64,000 nt of DNA from Gimesia fumaroli (GTDB lineage: Bacteria > Planctomycetota > Planctomycetia > Planctomycetales > Planctomycetaceae), in NCBI RefSeq assembly GCF_007754425.1, contig NZ_CP037452.1, positions 744,001 through 808,000 on the forward strand. Direction: 5' to 3'. Positions 54,607-62,939 of this stretch are shown in pieces. The position numbers were made by a program, and so were the translations under genes. The notes below the pieces were generated by a model. The model was given only the letters and a program-made list of their open reading frames with translations. It was not told where the DNA came from and made no database searches. How positions within the stretch are numbered: position 1 is the first letter of the stretch; each line of letters opens with the position of its first letter.

Positions 54607-55086
54607 ATGAATAAACCAGTTCTCGCAAAGGACATTATGGTCACGAAGTTAGTTACCTTAACTCCGGACATGGATGTACTGGAAGCAATTGGGATGCTAT
54701 TGAACCATCGTATTTCAGGAGCCCCTGTGATTGACCCGGAGAATCGGGTGTTAGGCGTCTTTTCCGAACGCTGTTGCATGGACGTGCTGATCAAAGCAAG
54801 TTATGAGCAGCTTCCCTCGTCTCAGATCTTTCCCTTTATCGATACCGAGGCACGCTGCATTTCGGAGGAGACCGACCTGCTCACGATCGCCCAGATCTTC
54901 CTGAGCACGGCGACCCGGCGATTGCCAGTGGTACGTGATGGTGCGCAGTTGGTCGGTCAGATCAGCCGTCGCGATCTGCTGCATGCGGAAAATAAGAATC
55001 TACAGTTCCGGACGAACATCCCAACCGAGAAAAACCTGCTTTATTTAAGCGGTTTAATGACGCGGGATGAATCGCCGATTTCCTGA
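54607..55086 (+). CDS. CBS-domain pair protein
   Basis: A 159-residue protein made of two CBS domains. Domain one has VLAKDIMVTKLVTLTPDMDVLEAIGMLLNHRISGAPVIDPENRVLGVFSERCCMDVLI. Domain two has CISEETDLLTIAQIFLSTATRRLPVVRDGAQLVGQISRRDLLHA. CBS pairs bind AMP, ATP or SAM and signal energy state, but the partner protein is unknown. The start is fixed by AAGGGGG upstream of the ATG at 54607; the open frame begins 54 bases earlier. A terminator follows at 55132. Confidence 0.9.
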   Translation: MNKPVLAKDIMVTKLVTLTPDMDVLEAIGMLLNHRISGAPVIDPENRVLGVFSERCCMDVLIKASYEQLPSSQIFPFIDTEARCISEETDLLTIAQIFLSTATRRLPVVRDGAQLVGQISRRDLLHAENKNLQFRTNIPTEKNLLYLSGLMTRDESPIS

Positions 55087-55131
55087 TCTACTATTGAGGA
55101 TGGGATAGAATATTACTGAGAATGCCTGATA

Positions 55132-55164
55132 AAAAACCAGCTGGACCCGTTTCAGCTGGTTTTT
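55132..55164 (+). terminator. Rho-independent terminator after the CBS gene
   Basis: Arms AAAAACCAGCTG (55132-55143) and CAGCTGGTTTTT (55153-55164) pair fully around a nine-base loop and end in a T run. The A run on the other side could let it work on the minus strand too. Confidence 0.87.
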
Positions 55165-55375
55165 CTCGTACCTGACGGTTTGATTTTCGCAGCCGGTCAA
55201 CTAAAATCGGGCCAGTTTCTGCTCCCGTTCGAGGGAGCCACAGGAGTGTGTTGCGCTCAATCGCCGTGTTTTTTTCACAACCGCGAGGGGGGACAGACTC
55301 TGATAAACACCGGTTTGATCAGCATTACTTGAAGATTCTATTCAGATAAAGCCAACTATTCGAAGGACTTGTAAC

Positions 55376-55936
55376 ATGGACCAGGAAGAAATTTTACTCG
55401 ACGCGGAAGAGAGAATGGACAAAGCGGTTCATGTGTTGCAGGGACAGCTGCAGGGCATTCGAACAGGTCGTGCCACTCCGGGACTTGTGGATTCGGTTCG
55501 CGTAGACTATTACGGTTCGCCGACCCCTCTGAAGCAGATGGCCAACGTCAGTGTACCGGAACCGCAGCAGATTTTGATCCGTCCGTTCGATGCCCAGATG
55601 GTGGGTGAGATTGCGAAAGCCATTCAGGCCAGCGATATGGGCCTGGCGCCGAATACGGACGGGCGTGTGGTGCGGTTGAACATTCCCCCACTGTCGACAG
55701 AGCGTCGCCGTCAATTGGTTTCACGCGTGAAAGAACTGGCCGAAGAAGCCCGGATTTCGATCCGCAATATTCGTCGCGATGCGAACAAACACGCCGATCA
55801 GGCTGAAAAAGACAAAGTAATGGGTGAAGACGAGCGCGACAATACCAAGACCGACATCCAGGAGCTAACCAAGAAATTTGAAGGCAAAGTCAACAGCATG
55901 GCTGATGCAAAAGAAAAAGACGTGATGGACGAGTAG
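55376..55936 (+). CDS. frr: Ribosome recycling factor
   Basis: Frr (186 aa) splits post-termination ribosomes with EF-G. Conserved blocks: MDKAVHVLQGQLQGIRTGRATPGLVDSVRVDYYGSPTPLKQMANVSVPEPQQILIRPFD, then GLAPNTDGRVVRLNIPPLSTERRRQLVSRVKELAEEARISIRNIRRDANK. The length is normal. In many bacteria frr follows pyrH and tsf; here it follows a CBS gene and terminator, with about 210 bases of leader, so it seems to have its own promoter. pgk follows 150 bases later. Confidence 0.96.
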   Translation: MDQEEILLDAEERMDKAVHVLQGQLQGIRTGRATPGLVDSVRVDYYGSPTPLKQMANVSVPEPQQILIRPFDAQMVGEIAKAIQASDMGLAPNTDGRVVRLNIPPLSTERRRQLVSRVKELAEEARISIRNIRRDANKHADQAEKDKVMGEDERDNTKTDIQELTKKFEGKVNSMADAKEKDVMDE

Positions 55937-56086
55937 TACAGTCTTGACTTGGTATCAACTCTCACAAAGCGGATTCACAGTTGCATTTGCAAAAACATCC
56001 TCAGGAATACGTTGGATAGGCAACGTATTCATTATAATCACATTCTATTTCAACCTCTGTATAAAAAGAGACTGGTTCAAGTTTCC

Positions 56087-57274
56087 ATGGCAAAGAAGAC
56101 AATTGAAGACGTAGACGTTAAAGACAAAGCCGTATTGATGCGTGTGGATTTCAACGTACCTCTGGATGACAATCTCAATATTACCGATGATCGTCGTGTG
56201 CGGATGGCTCTGCCTTCCATTAAATCGGTCATTGATCGCGGCGGACGCGTTGTTTTAATGAGCCACCTCGGTCGTCCCAAAGGGGATGCCGGCGATGCGA
56301 AGTTCAGCCTGAAGCCGACAGCCGCCTGTCTTGGGGAGTTGTTGGGGCAGGAAGTCGGCTTTGCCACGGACACTGTGGGGCCGGACGCCAAAAAAAAATC
56401 GGCCGACCTTCCAGATGGTCAGGTGCTGATTCTGGAGAACCTGCGATTCAACGAGGGTGAGAAAAAAGGGGACCCTGAATTTGCGAGCAAACTGGCAGCA
56501 TTCGGTGACATTTACTGCAACGACGCATTTGGAACCTGTCACCGAACGGATGCTTCAATGGTGGCGGTGCCGGAAGCCATGAAAAAAAGACCAAAAGTGG
56601 TGGGCTTCCTGGTAGCCAAAGAAATTCAGTATCTGACCGACGTGATTGCCAACCCCGAACGTCCGTTTGTGGCAATTCTGGGCGGTGCGAAAGTCTCCGA
56701 CAAAATCAAAGTCATCGATAACCTGCTGGGGATCTGCGACAAAGTGCTCATTGGCGGGGCGATGGCATACACCTTCTCTCTCGCACAAGGCGGGCAGGTT
56801 GGTGACAGTCTGGTCGAAAAAGACAAAGTCGATCTGGCTAAGGAATTGATTGCTAAAGGGGGCGACAAACTGATGCTGCCCGTTGACACACACTGCGGCG
56901 ACGACTTCAACGCCAACTGTAACAAAGTGGTTGTCAAAGCGGGTGAGATTCCCGATGGTTTTGAAGGCCTGGATATCGGTCCTGAGACCGCTAAAATATA
57001 TGCGGAAGCTGTCAAGTCGGCGAAGACCGTGGTCTGGAACGGACCGATGGGCGTGTTTGAAATGCCTCCCTTTGATGCCGGGACAAAAGCGGTTGCACAG
57101 GCGATTGCCGACAGTGATTCGACGAGCATCATTGGCGGCGGTGACAGTGCGGCTGCGATTCAACAACTGGGCTTTGCCGATCAGGTGTCGCACGTCAGTA
57201 CTGGCGGCGGTGCCAGTCTGGCGATGCTGGAAGGCCAGGAATTCGCGGCAGTCAATCTGCTGGACGAAGCCTGA
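56087..57274 (+). CDS. pgk: Phosphoglycerate kinase
   Basis: Pgk (395 aa) makes ATP and 3-phosphoglycerate from 1,3-bisphosphoglycerate in glycolysis. The start at 56087 ([28 protein letters not shown]) matches the family; the open frame reaches back 46 codons with unrelated sequence. [73 protein letters not shown] and the nucleotide-binding [17 protein letters not shown] and GGGDSAAAI are all present. No gap gene is adjacent. A terminator follows. Confidence 0.97.
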   Translation: MAKKTIEDVDVKDKAVLMRVDFNVPLDDNLNITDDRRVRMALPSIKSVIDRGGRVVLMSHLGRPKGDAGDAKFSLKPTAACLGELLGQEVGFATDTVGPDAKKKSADLPDGQVLILENLRFNEGEKKGDPEFASKLAAFGDIYCNDAFGTCHRTDASMVAVPEAMKKRPKVVGFLVAKEIQYLTDVIANPERPFVAILGGAKVSDKIKVIDNLLGICDKVLIGGAMAYTFSLAQGGQVGDSLVEKDKVDLAKELIAKGGDKLMLPVDTHCGDDFNANCNKVVVKAGEIPDGFEGLDIGPETAKIYAEAVKSAKTVVWNGPMGVFEMPPFDAGTKAVAQAIADSDSTSIIGGGDSAAAIQQLGFADQVSHVSTGGGASLAMLEGQEFAAVNLLDEA

Positions 57275-57309
57275 TTCCGATTCTTTGAAACAATTGATGA
57301 AGATAACTC

Positions 57310-57344
57310 AAAACACAGCCTGTTTGTTAACGGGCTGTGTTTTT
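57310..57344 (+). terminator. Rho-independent terminator after pgk
   Basis: Stem AAACACAGCC (57311-57320) with GGCTGTGTTT (57333-57342), a 12-base loop and following T residues, 36 bases after the pgk stop. Confidence 0.85.
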
Positions 57345-57473
57345 GTTTTGAGAAGATACTCGAATCACAAGAGTGAACTGTGTAAACTGAGTGATAGAGT
57401 TTCTGTCTAATGATATGGGACGAGCCACCGTTTTTAATATAGCAATATTGTCACATTACCAGCGGCGGGGTCC

Positions 57474-57496
57474 CACTGTCGGCTTGTCCGACAGTG
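57474..57496 (+). repeat. Short palindromic element, copy 1
   Basis: Perfect 9-bp inverted repeat CACTGTCGG / CCGACAGTG around the loop CTTGT. It differs from copies 2 and 3 by one compensated base pair in each arm, so pairing is kept. The loop reads in the opposite direction to the other two copies. Confidence 0.8.
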
Positions 57497-57572
57497 AGAG
57501 ATTTTTAGCGACGTTCCATCAAAACGGTATCTATTATTAGGTGTCTGGAGTATTGATTGCGGAGATCAGATC

Positions 57573-57599
57573 GCCACTGTTGGACGAGCCAACAGTGGC
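57573..57599 (-). repeat. Short palindromic element, copy 2
   Basis: Perfect 11-bp inverted repeat GCCACTGTTGG / CCAACAGTGGC around the loop ACGAG, which reads CTCGT on the minus strand. Confidence 0.85.
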
Positions 57600-57652
57600 A
57601 CACGCCAGTCGAATATAGCTTGTAATTTTGAGTTGTTGAGGGAGCTGAAAAA

Positions 57653-57675
57653 CACTGTTGGGCAAGCCAACAGTG
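57653..57675 (-). repeat. Short palindromic element, copy 3
   Basis: Perfect 9-bp inverted repeat CACTGTTGG / CCAACAGTG around the loop GCAAG, which reads CTTGC on the minus strand. It lies 55 bases before the ATG of the PhyH-type gene. Confidence 0.85.
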
Positions 57676-57729
57676 CCACCCGTTGCTTCCTGAATTCATG
57701 AAAACTCTGTTTGAGAATGGGGAAGTGAG

Positions 57730-58527
57730 ATGAGCGCGGCATTATTCACTACAGAAGAGATAAATCGGTTTCAGCAGGATGGTTTTCTGATTGTAGAAGG
57801 GCTCTTCAGTCAGGAAGAGGTGACTCTGCTGGGGCAGATTGGTCGTGCTGATCTGGCGATGCAGCAGGCAACGTTTAGTCGTGCGGATGGTGAAGGAGGC
57901 GCGGTCAAGCTGAGTGTGGAGAATGAACTGCGTGATGATATCTACGGTGCAATTGCCCGCAGTCATCGTGTAGTCGATCGCATGGAAGCTTTGCTGGGTG
58001 ATGAGGTCTATCATTACCATCACAAGATGATTCAAAAAGAGGCCAAGGTCGGCGGCGCGTGGGCCTGGCATCAGGATTACGGCTACTGGTACAACAACGG
58101 CTGTCTGTTTCCGGATATGGGAAGTTGCATGATCGCCGTGGATCGGGCGACCGAAGAAAACGGTTGTCTGCAGGTGCTCAAAGGGAGCCATCTCATGGGG
58201 CGAATCAATCATGGCCCAGTGGGAGATCAGACAGGAGCCGATCTGGAACGGGTTGAGGCCGCCTGCGAGCGTTTCGAATTGGTTTACTGCACGCTGGAGC
58301 CGGGGTCTGCCGTGATGTTCCATTCGAATCTGTTACATCGCTCTGATCAGAACAAGAGCGATCATCCGCGGTGGGGCTTTATCTGCTGCTACAATACGCG
58401 GCACAACGATCCTTATAAAGAATCGCGGCATCCGCGGTATACCCCGTTGGCGAAATGTGATGATGGGATAGTGTTAACGGTGGGGCGGGCGCAGTGGGAA
58501 CAACTGCAGTCACATCCTTCGGTCTGA
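57730..58527 (+). CDS. Phytanoyl-CoA dioxygenase (PhyH) family protein
   Basis: A 265-residue Fe(II)/2-oxoglutarate-type oxygenase. The likely iron ligands are H114 and D116 (WHQDYGYW) and distal H203 (SNLLHRSD). TTEEINRFQQDGFLIVEGLFSQEEV opens the family and VDRATEENGCLQVLKGSHLMGRI is typical. Family substrates range from phytanoyl-CoA to ectoine and secondary metabolites; none can be chosen here. The downstream queG gene starts 27 bases later on the same strand. Confidence 0.87.
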   Translation: MSAALFTTEEINRFQQDGFLIVEGLFSQEEVTLLGQIGRADLAMQQATFSRADGEGGAVKLSVENELRDDIYGAIARSHRVVDRMEALLGDEVYHYHHKMIQKEAKVGGAWAWHQDYGYWYNNGCLFPDMGSCMIAVDRATEENGCLQVLKGSHLMGRINHGPVGDQTGADLERVEAACERFELVYCTLEPGSAVMFHSNLLHRSDQNKSDHPRWGFICCYNTRHNDPYKESRHPRYTPLAKCDDGIVLTVGRAQWEQLQSHPSV

Positions 58528-58554
58528 ATCAAAACGTCTGCGTTCGAGAACACT

Positions 58555-59724
58555 ATGGCCGAAGCATCAGAACGACCAGACTGTGATCGGAGTCAACAAA
58601 GTGCGCTGATCAAAGAGATGGCGCGTGAGGTCGGCTTCGATCTGGCGGGCATTGCACCGGCGGTGACTCCAGCGGGGTATCATAGTTTTCTGGACTGGCT
58701 GAATCAGGGTTACGCCGGCGAGATGAATTATCTGGAGCGCCGTAAAGAAGCGTATGAGCATCCGCGGTATGTGATGAGTTCGGTGCAGAGCGTATTGATG
58801 TTGACGCTCAATTACCGGACGGAAGAGCCGCCGCCCCTTTCGGGAACCGAGGCGCGGGTTTCCCGCTATGCCTGGGGGACGACCGACTATCATAAGGTGA
58901 TCCGCAAAAAACTGAAACAGCTTGCCCGCCTGATTCATACGCAGTTTCCTGATTGCGAAACCCGCGGGATTGTAGATACGGCGCCGTTGTTGGAACGCGA
59001 CTTCGCACAACTGGCAGGCCTGGGCTGGATCGGAAAAAATACGCTGCTGTTGAATCGGAATGAAGGAAGCTGGTTTTTTCTGGCAGGTCTGTTGTTGAGT
59101 GACGAGCTGGAGTATGACGCGCCGCAAGAGACGTCGCATTGTGGAACCTGCACGCGCTGTCTGGAAGCCTGTCCGACCGATGCATTCGTGGAAGCGGGAA
59201 CACTGGACGCGCGGAAATGCATTTCCTATCTGACGATTGAACTGCGTGATCAGCCGATCCCGGCTGAGTTGCGACCGGGAATGCAGGATTGGATGTTCGG
59301 CTGCGATGTCTGTCAGGATGTCTGCCCCTGGAACCGGAAAGCACCCATCAGTCATGAGCCTGCGTTTCAGCCTGTGGAGACATTTTCCCCCGTGGATGCC
59401 TGCGAATTATTGACGCTGGATGAAGGGGGCTTTCAGAAACGGTTTCAAAGTACGCCGATGTCGCGGGCACGGCGGGCCGGTTTGTTGCGGAATGCGGCGA
59501 TTGTACTGGGGAACCGGGGAGAGGCGGCCGCGGTGCCGGTGTTGCAAACAGTGCTGTCGGATTCGGAACCCTTGATTCGAGGAGCGGCGGCCTGGGCGCT
59601 GGGACAACTGGGAGCATCTGAGGTTGCTGCTGTACTGGAGCAGCAGTTGGTTGTTGAGTTAGAGACGGAGGTGGTGCACGAATTACAGTGTGCCATTACG
59701 GAAATTCGAAACCGGGGTGAATAA
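58555..59724 (+). CDS. queG: Epoxyqueuosine reductase
   Basis: QueG (389 aa) reduces epoxyqueuosine to queuosine in the wobble position of certain tRNAs, using cobalamin and two [4Fe-4S] clusters. The cluster cysteines are in CGTCTRCLEACPTDAF and GCDVCQDVCPWNRKAP. GIVDTAPLLERDFAQLAGLGWIGKNTLLLN is the conserved core. The C-terminal 90 residues form HEAT-like repeats (LLRNAAIVLGNRGEAAAVPVLQTVLSDSEPLIRGAAAWALGQLG), as in long QueG forms that may touch tRNA. No other queuosine gene is near. Confidence 0.95.
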   Translation: MAEASERPDCDRSQQSALIKEMAREVGFDLAGIAPAVTPAGYHSFLDWLNQGYAGEMNYLERRKEAYEHPRYVMSSVQSVLMLTLNYRTEEPPPLSGTEARVSRYAWGTTDYHKVIRKKLKQLARLIHTQFPDCETRGIVDTAPLLERDFAQLAGLGWIGKNTLLLNRNEGSWFFLAGLLLSDELEYDAPQETSHCGTCTRCLEACPTDAFVEAGTLDARKCISYLTIELRDQPIPAELRPGMQDWMFGCDVCQDVCPWNRKAPISHEPAFQPVETFSPVDACELLTLDEGGFQKRFQSTPMSRARRAGLLRNAAIVLGNRGEAAAVPVLQTVLSDSEPLIRGAAAWALGQLGASEVAAVLEQQLVVELETEVVHELQCAITEIRNRGE

Positions 59725-59857
59725 ACTCGAAAATGCAGGTAGAATGACAGGGGATCTCATGGAAAAGTAAAGGGGCTTGTATTACGATCTTCACAGAGAT
59801 CTGTACCAGAAAATACATCAGTGTGCATCGAAATATTTCAGTAAGTGGGAGTCAGAA

Positions 59858-60661
59858 ATGGGTGATCAACTTCTCGTCGGAGTGAATGGGGCCGGTGGTC
59901 GGATGGGACAGCGCGTGGCCGTGCTGGTTTATCAGGATCAGGATTTGAAACTCGGGGCGGCTTTAGAGTCTGACAATTCTCCGGTGCTGGGAAAAGATGC
60001 CGGTGAAGTGGCGGGCATTGGGCCGATTGGGGTTGAGATTCAATCGGAACTGACGGACCGGGTGGATGTGATCATTGATTTCTCGTTACCGGCGGGGCTG
60101 ATGAAAGTGGCCGGGATTTGTGCAGAGCGGCAGATTCCTCTGGTGGCAGCGACGACAGGACTGACTCCGGAACAGCGCAATGAAGTGCTGACCGCTTCGC
60201 AGACGACGCCGCTGATTCTGGCGCCGAATATGAGTCTGGCCGTCAACCTGATGATGAAGCTGGTCCGCGAAGCCGCACATTCCCTCAAAAATTCTCCCGG
60301 CGGCGTGGATGTCGAAGTAATCGAACGCCATCACCGGTTTAAAGAAGATGCACCCAGCGGGACGGCGCTGCATTTTGGTGAGATCATCGCCGATGAAATG
60401 GGACAGACCGAGCACATTCATGGGCGGCACGGTCGTCCGGGGCCGCGGCCTACCTGCGAGATTGGCTATCACGCGCTGCGAACGGGCGATAATGTCGGCG
60501 AGCACACCATTGTGTTCGGCATGATGGGTGAGACGATCGATCTGACTGTCCGCGGGCATACCCGGGACAGTTACGTCTATGGTGCTTTGGCTGCCGCTAA
60601 ATATCTGGCAACACAGGGCGCGGGCCTGTATACGATGGCCGACGTTTTGGGTCTAAATTAG
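59858..60661 (+). CDS. dapB: 4-hydroxy-tetrahydrodipicolinate reductase
   Basis: DapB (267 aa) reduces hydroxy-tetrahydrodipicolinate with NAD(P)H in lysine and diaminopimelate synthesis. I start at ATG 59858, with GGGAG upstream; a TTG-initiated frame 27 codons longer adds unrelated sequence. VGVNGAGGRMGQRVAVLV is the nucleotide motif and EVIERHHRFKEDAPSGTALHFGEII the catalytic block. VDVIIDFSLPAGLMKV and PLILAPNMSLAVNLMMKLV also fit. A hairpin at 60664 follows the stop. Confidence 0.95.
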   Translation: MGDQLLVGVNGAGGRMGQRVAVLVYQDQDLKLGAALESDNSPVLGKDAGEVAGIGPIGVEIQSELTDRVDVIIDFSLPAGLMKVAGICAERQIPLVAATTGLTPEQRNEVLTASQTTPLILAPNMSLAVNLMMKLVREAAHSLKNSPGGVDVEVIERHHRFKEDAPSGTALHFGEIIADEMGQTEHIHGRHGRPGPRPTCEIGYHALRTGDNVGEHTIVFGMMGETIDLTVRGHTRDSYVYGALAAAKYLATQGAGLYTMADVLGLN

Positions 60662-60663
60662 AC

Positions 60664-60683
60664 AACCTGTTTTGACAGGTTTT
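60664..60683 (+). terminator. Short terminator-like hairpin after dapB
   Basis: Stem AACCTG (60664-60669) with CAGGTT (60676-60681), loop TTTTGA, followed by TT then C. The stem is short and the T run weak, so termination may be partial. Confidence 0.55.
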
Positions 60684-60876
60684 CCTGTTTTGCCAAGTCT
60701 GTGAAACAGTCAAGATTGGTATACACGGCAACCGATACAAGAAGAGCGCTTGCTGCCTTACGGTAGCGCGGGTTTCTCTTCAGTTAATGGACGGTGTTTT
60801 GCCGTATGACAAGAATTCAGGGATTGAGCTCGTATTTTACTGTCAATCAGATATTCACCCCTCGAAGGAACGAGAG

Positions 60877-61482
60877 ATGAGTTGGCTTAAGTCTCTATTA
60901 TTCAAACACACTCTGAATTTATTCCGTCTGGTGTTTGCGCCGATTACCCGAAGATGTGCTTTTGCCTTCAAGTGGAATCAGACAACGAAAGCGATTGCCG
61001 GTCTGTCGGCGAGCATTTTTTCGATGATGGCACTGCTTTCGTTTTTCGGATCGTTGGAAGAACCAGCGGCGTTATCTGAACCGGAAACGATTTCCCCGGA
61101 ACTGGGGGCCAGCGATGAGCTTTCCATGGAGTTCGGTCTGGATGCGGCTCTACCGCTTCAGGAGCCTGGCCAGGAACTTGAAGCGCGTCCTGATCAGGTC
61201 AGCTCGATTCGACCAACCTCTGTGATTCGGGCCGTTTCCGTCGAGCAGGCTGTGGGAACCGCCCAGCATGAGGGAAGCGTATATCATGCAGTCGGTCAGC
61301 AGAATGCAGAAAGACGTGTTGTCCAGGTGGCAGGCGAATACCCCGTTTATCTTTCCAGAGAGAAGCAGCCAGTCAGCCAGTTTCAGCCAGTCGAGGAAGA
61401 AGGGGCAGCCTGGCTGACAGGAGAAATCGAAGAGATTGACGACGTGCCAGCGAATGGTGCGTTTCGTCCTTTCAGGAATTAA
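60877..61482 (+). CDS. Single-pass membrane protein, unrecognised
   Basis: A 201-residue protein from the ATG at 60877, preceded by AAGGAACGAGAG. The frame extends 30 codons upstream without family features. A basic start (SWLKSLLFKHTLNLFRLVFAPITRRCAFAFKW) precedes one membrane segment near 43-62 (AIAGLSASIFSMMALLSFFGSL). The rest is acidic and probably unstructured (EEPAALSEPETISPELGASDE). No motif is recognised. It lies 58 bases upstream of an ExeA-type ATPase, which recalls the ExeA/ExeB pair; sequence similarity to ExeB is not evident. Confidence 0.65.
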   Translation: MSWLKSLLFKHTLNLFRLVFAPITRRCAFAFKWNQTTKAIAGLSASIFSMMALLSFFGSLEEPAALSEPETISPELGASDELSMEFGLDAALPLQEPGQELEARPDQVSSIRPTSVIRAVSVEQAVGTAQHEGSVYHAVGQQNAERRVVQVAGEYPVYLSREKQPVSQFQPVEEEGAAWLTGEIEEIDDVPANGAFRPFRN

Positions 61483-61540
61483 AGAACCAACATCTTAGTT
61501 TGGATGTCCTACGCGAAATCATTCCCGGGAATTAGACTTT

Positions 61541-62368
61541 ATGTATCAGAGTTACTGGAATTTGCAGAGTGGTCCTTTCGAAGAAAAAATGGACACCACC
61601 TTTTTTTATGAGAGTCATCCGCATCAGGCGGGATTGCTGAAGCTGCAATATCTCATCGAAAACAGCAAAGGTGCCGGTTTACTCGTTGGTGGTTCGGGAA
61701 TGGGGAAGTCGTTTCTGTGTCATGTACTGAAAAGCCAGCTTGCTGAGTTGCATCAGCCATTCGTGCATCTGGTCTTTCCTCAATTATCGCCGATCGAACT
61801 CATTTCATATCTGGCTGTCGAACTCGGTGCCGAGGAAGCAGGTATTGAGCCAGTAACTCCCGGCAAAGATCGAATTGTACGGGCCTTGCACAGGCAGTTG
61901 CTGTTGCTGTGTGAGCAGGGGCACAAGCCTGTGATCGTGATTGACGAGGCGCATCTGATTGTTGATCAGCGCATTTTCGAAACACTGCATCAGCTGTTGA
62001 ATTTTCAACAGACGTCCGAGATTGATTTCACACTGTTGTTAGTTGGCGATCAGTTGCTGTTAAGTCATCTGCAGCGGTCGGCCCAGTTGGACGACCGGAT
62101 TGCCGTACGTTGCCTGCTGAAACCATTTTCACCTGAAGATACTCGCAACTATGTTGAGCATCGCCTGGAAGTGGCCGGCCGCAATGAGCCGGTGTTTGAT
62201 GACGAAGCCTATGAAACTCTGTTTGAGTTAACGCAGGGTAATCCCCGCAAGATTAACCGTCTGTGTGATCTGGGGTTGTTAGTCGGATATGCTGATGAAC
62301 TGCCTGTGATCACGTCCGATGTGCTGGAAGCCGTTGCTGAAGAACTGGTGACGTCGATTCCTGACTAG
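61541..62368 (+). CDS. ExeA/GspA-like AAA ATPase
   Basis: A 275-residue ATPase related to ExeA/GspA and TniB. The opening MYQSYWNLQSGPFEEKMDTTFFYESHPHQAGLLKLQYLIENSKGAGLLVGGSGMGKS is the family hallmark, with Walker A at 50-57 and Walker B in PVIVIDEAHLIVD. TQGNPRKINRLCDLGLLVGYA is the C-terminal lid. It lacks the peptidoglycan-binding domain of full ExeA. Relatives help place secretion secretins or serve in pili and mobile elements. No secretin is in the window. Confidence 0.88.
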   Translation: MYQSYWNLQSGPFEEKMDTTFFYESHPHQAGLLKLQYLIENSKGAGLLVGGSGMGKSFLCHVLKSQLAELHQPFVHLVFPQLSPIELISYLAVELGAEEAGIEPVTPGKDRIVRALHRQLLLLCEQGHKPVIVIDEAHLIVDQRIFETLHQLLNFQQTSEIDFTLLLVGDQLLLSHLQRSAQLDDRIAVRCLLKPFSPEDTRNYVEHRLEVAGRNEPVFDDEAYETLFELTQGNPRKINRLCDLGLLVGYADELPVITSDVLEAVAEELVTSIPD

Positions 62369-62570
62369 ACTGTGTCCAGTTTTACTGTAGCGTCTCCAAG
62401 GCTATTTGGACCGAGTATATTAGATTGAGGCACGCTATGGTAAAATGTGATGCGATCTAGATTGTTTTTGATCACTCTCTCTTTTCGAATCGGCCAAAGA
62501 TTGTGTTGCCTTTGAAGGTCTGCTGCTGCGCGTTCTCTTAACGGCTGCGCGAATTCGATTCGTCGTGCTG

Positions 62571-62723
62571 ATGAAAAAGTCCCGAACCCTTTTGAGGCGG
62601 GGGTGTCTGTTCTCCCACACACTTTTTAAACAGGGAAAATCCATGTTCCAATTCTTCACCAGACAAAGATCATCAGAGGACTCGTCAAGCAAGGGCGGGG
62701 TGGGATCGTTGTCTGGAGTGTGA
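62571..62723 (+). CDS. Possible small protein, 50 aa (or 26 aa), unrecognised
   Basis: An ATG at 62571 opens a basic 50-codon frame, MKKSRTLLRRGCLFSHTLFK, ending SLSGV. The in-frame ATG at 62643 has AGGGA at good spacing and gives a 26-residue peptide (MFQFFTRQRSSEDSS), a better start. A strong terminator follows 25 bases after the stop, so some transcript ends here. Coding is not certain; the region may instead be a small RNA or the 3' end of the ExeA operon. Confidence 0.28.
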   Translation: MKKSRTLLRRGCLFSHTLFKQGKSMFQFFTRQRSSEDSSSKGGVGSLSGV

Positions 62724-62748
62724 GACACAAATATTCATTCATCAGTTC

Positions 62749-62783
62749 AACCCGCCCGATTCCCCAATCGGGCGGGTTTTTTT
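62749..62783 (+). terminator. Strong rho-independent terminator
   Basis: A 13-bp GC-rich stem, AACCCGCCCGATT (62749-62761) with AATCGGGCGGGTT (62766-62778), a CCCC loop and seven T residues. It ends whatever is read from the ExeA-like region before the EF-Tu paralogue begins. Confidence 0.92.
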
Positions 62784-62939
62784 ATGTACATAACTCATTG
62801 GAAATTAACGTCACCATTTTTTCGTCGCATCAACTGATCTGGAGCTGCACGGGCACAAAAAGGCTGCTGAGGCTGCTCACCTCAGAGGGCTGGCCAGTGG
62901 ATGCGATCTACTCCTCTTTGAGAAAGGAGGCTATGAGCA

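Larger units (their letters stand above)
57275..57729. other. Intergenic region with terminator and three short palindromes
   Basis: About 455 bases between pgk and the PhyH-type gene. It holds the pgk terminator and then three related hairpin elements at 57474-57496, 57573-57599 and 57653-57675, listed separately. A 64-codon minus-strand frame across the elements (57505-57699) reads WHCWLAQQC and CHCWLVQQW from two repeats and is probably not a gene. GGGGAAGTGAG lies just before the next ATG. Confidence 0.6.
62369..62939. other. Intergenic region with possible small gene, terminator and EF-Tu leader
   Basis: 571 bases between the ExeA-like gene and the EF-Tu paralogue. It holds a 50-codon frame ending at 62723, a strong terminator at 62749-62783, and a 156-base leader before the EF-Tu paralogue. 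The leader has a small hairpin, CTGAGG (62867-62872) with CCTCAG (62880-62885), and ends in AAAGGAGG. A 97-codon frame on the opposite strand (62435-62728) has no ribosome site and is not called. No tRNA is found. Confidence 0.5.

Noticed and set aside
57474-57675. Possible CRISPR array
   Set aside because: Only three units, unequal spacing, one in inverse orientation, and no cas genes. They are hairpin elements, not direct repeats.
57505-57699. 64-codon minus-strand open frame
   Set aside because: It is produced by reading through two palindromic elements (HCWL-QQ peptides). It has no ribosome site and no family features.
62435-62728. 97-codon minus-strand frame
   Set aside because: Its composition is random-looking, it has no ribosome site, and it overlaps a plus-strand small frame and lies next to a terminator.
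62784-62939. Possible tRNA or SECIS element before the EF-Tu paralogue
   Set aside because: No cloverleaf or T-loop sequence was found, and the GTPase lacks the SelB-type layout in the part that can be seen.
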